A stretch of DNA of 6,698 nt from the NCBI GenBank assembly GCA_946221975.1, contig CAMIGT010000075.1:1-6698 (forward strand), written 5' to 3'. The notes beneath the pieces are model-generated. The model searched no databases. It had not been told where the DNA came from and worked only from the letters and a program-made list of their open reading frames with translations. The translations under genes and the position numbers were made by a program. Shown piece by piece: positions 5,223-6,698 of the stretch (positions within the stretch are counted from its first letter, which is position 1; every line of letters starts with the position of its first letter). The DNA is from an uncultured Blastococcus sp. (GTDB taxonomy: Bacteria; Actinomycetota; Actinomycetes; Mycobacteriales; Antricoccaceae).

Positions 5223-6698
5223 TCCGAACCGTTGTAGCCGCCGAGCTGGATGCGACCAAGGTCGGCCAGACCGTCACCCTCGCCGGATGGGTGGCCCGGC
5301 GCCGGGACCACGGCGGCGTGATCTTCATCGACCTGCGTGATGCCAGCGGTGTCGTGCAGGTCGTCTTCCGCGAGGGCGAGATGGCCGAGCAGGCCCACCG
5401 CCTGCGCGCCGAGTACTGCGTCGCGGTGACCGGCACCGTCGAGGCGCGGCCGGAGGGCAACGAGAACCCGGACCTCGTCACCGGCGAGATCGAGGTGTAC
5501 GCCGACCAGCTCGACGTACTCTCCGAGTCTGCGCCGCTGCCGTTCCCGATCGAGACGTTCAGCGGCGAGGTGGGGGAGGAGACCCGCCTGAAGTACCGCT
5601 ACCTCGACCTACGCCGCCAGCGGTCCGGCGACGCACTTCGCCTACGCAGCAGGGTAAACAAAGCCGCGCGCGACGTACTCGACGAGCGCGGGTTCGTCGA
5701 GATCGAGACGCCGACGTTGACCCGCTCGACCCCCGAAGGCGCGCGCGACTTCCTCGTTCCTGCCCGCCTGGCGCCTGGTTCCTGGTACGCGCTGCCGCAG
5801 AGCCCGCAGCTGTTCAAGCAACTGCTGATGGTCGCGGGGATGGAGCGCTACTACCAGATCGCGCGGTGCTATCGCGACGAGGACTTCCGCGCCGACCGGC
5901 AGCCGGAGTTCACCCAGCTCGACATCGAGATGTCGTTCGTCGACCAGGAGGACATCATCGAGCTCGGCGAGGCGATCGTCGCCGCGCTGTGGTCGCTGAT
6001 CGGTGTGCAGGTGCCGCTGCCGCTGCCGCGGATGACCTATGAAGAGGCGATGCGCCGCTACGGCTCGGACAAGCCCGACCTGCGCAGCGACCTCGAGCTC
6101 GTCGAGTGCACCGACTACTTCTCCGACACCCCGTTCCGGGTGTTCCAGGCGCCGTACGTCGGCGCGGTGGTCATGCCCGGTGGCGCGTCGCAGCCGCGCC
6201 GCCAGCTCGATGCGTGGCAGGAGTGGGCCAAGCAGCGCGGCGCGCGGGGCCTCGCGTACGTGCTCGTCGGGGAGAACGGCGAGCTGTCCGGCCCGGTGGC
6301 CAAGAACCTGTCCGAGGACGAGCGCGCGGGCCTCGCCGCGCACGTCGGCGCGAAGCCCGGCGACTGCATCTTCTTTGCCGCCGGCGCCGTCAAGCCGATG
6401 CGTGAGCTGCTGGGCGCCGTACGCCTCGAGGTGTCCCGCCGTGTCGGGCTGATCGACGAGGACGCGTGGTCGTTCCTGTGGGTCGTCGACGCGCCGATGT
6501 TCGAGCTGGCCGCCGAGACCGACGACGTCGCGGTCGGTGCTGGCAAGTGGACCGCCGTGCACCACGCCTTCACCGCGCCCAAGCCGGAGTTCCTGGGCAC
6601 GTTCGACTCCGACCCCGGCAGCGCGCTGTCGGACGCCTACGACATTGTCTGCAACGGCAACGAGATCGGCGGCGGCTCGATCCGTATCCACCGCGAAG
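5219..6698 (+). CDS. aspS: Aspartyl-tRNA synthetase (AspRS), 3' end outside the window; probably non-discriminating
   Basis: AspRS, a class II synthetase, charges tRNA-Asp. I translated 493 codons from the GTG at 5219 with no stop before the window edge; bacterial AspRS is usually near 590 residues, so about 100 are missing, including motif 3. Visible are the N-terminal OB-fold anticodon-binding domain ([11 protein letters not shown], 23-33; FIDLRD, 36-41), motif 1 region (FVEIETPTL, about 160-168), motif 2 with [18 protein letters not shown] (218-235), the bacterial insertion (GAD) domain at about 290-410, and the GGGSIRIH element (484-491). H31 and G80 (in RPEGNENP) occupy the positions where bacterial non-discriminating AspRS carry His and Gly, predicting that this enzyme also makes Asp-tRNA-Asn for conversion by GatCAB. 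The start overlaps the hisS stop as GTGA and has AAGGAG five bases upstream, implying translational coupling. Identity is certain; dual specificity is inference. Confidence 0.96.
   Translation, partial: MIRTVVAAELDATKVGQTVTLAGWVARRRDHGGVIFIDLRDASGVVQVVFREGEMAEQAHRLRAEYCVAVTGTVEARPEGNENPDLVTGEIEVYADQLDVLSESAPLPFPIETFSGEVGEETRLKYRYLDLRRQRSGDALRLRSRVNKAARDVLDERGFVEIETPTLTRSTPEGARDFLVPARLAPGSWYALPQSPQLFKQLLMVAGMERYYQIARCYRDEDFRADRQPEFTQLDIEMSFVDQEDIIELGEAIVAALWSLIGVQVPLPLPRMTYEEAMRRYGSDKPDLRSDLELVECTDYFSDTPFRVFQAPYVGAVVMPGGASQPRRQLDAWQEWAKQRGARGLAYVLVGENGELSGPVAKNLSEDERAGLAAHVGAKPGDCIFFAAGAVKPMRELLGAVRLEVSRRVGLIDEDAWSFLWVVDAPMFELAAETDDVAVGAGKWTAVHHAFTAPKPEFLGTFDSDPGSALSDAYDIVCNGNEIGGGSIRIHRE

Overview
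The window is GC-rich, densely coded DNA from a high-GC Gram-positive bacterium (Actinomycetota). The evidence is protein-level resemblance to actinobacterial Rel, the order rel / convergent cyclophilin / metallo-beta-lactamase (MBL) hydrolase / hisS (the order I recall around relA in Mycobacterium tuberculosis), and the use of GTG and TTG starts. I cannot name a genus. The HisRS is of a different type from the one I recall in mycobacteria and Streptomyces, which argues against those two groups.

Layout: (1) 1-2229, + strand, the bifunctional (p)ppGpp synthetase/hydrolase rel, cut at its 5' end by the window edge. (2) 2230-2327, a 98-base convergent gap holding a second, out-of-frame copy of the last 24 bases of rel and two small hairpins that may terminate transcription. 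(3) 2328-3116, - strand, a membrane-anchored extracytoplasmic cyclophilin-type peptidyl-prolyl isomerase with a TTG start. (4) 3117-3188, a 72-base divergent promoter region. (5) 3189-3863, + strand, a glyoxalase II-like MBL-fold hydrolase, probably starting from a leaderless GTG. (6) 3891-5222, + strand, hisS. (7) 5219-6698, + strand, aspS, overlapping the hisS stop by four bases and cut at its 3' end by the window edge. No non-coding stretch exceeds 300 bases. I see no tRNA, rRNA, CRISPR array, insertion sequence or prophage gene.

How they fit together: the MBL gene, hisS and aspS look like one operon (gaps of 27 and -4 bases). HisRS and AspRS charge tRNAs; when charging fails, Rel senses uncharged tRNA on the ribosome and makes (p)ppGpp, so the neighbourhood links starvation sensing with the charging enzymes. 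The cyclophilin is transcribed separately on the other strand.

This is a core housekeeping region and I do not see a new multi-gene system. The points worth a second look are small: matching hairpins at the hisS and aspS starts (Shine-Dalgarno in the loop, start codon in the stem), the duplicated rel tail whose three differences are all silent, AspRS residues that predict a non-discriminating enzyme, an unusual HisRS subtype, a cysteine-rich cyclophilin with a diverged active site, and a strong C-GTA-C context for the valine codon GTA.
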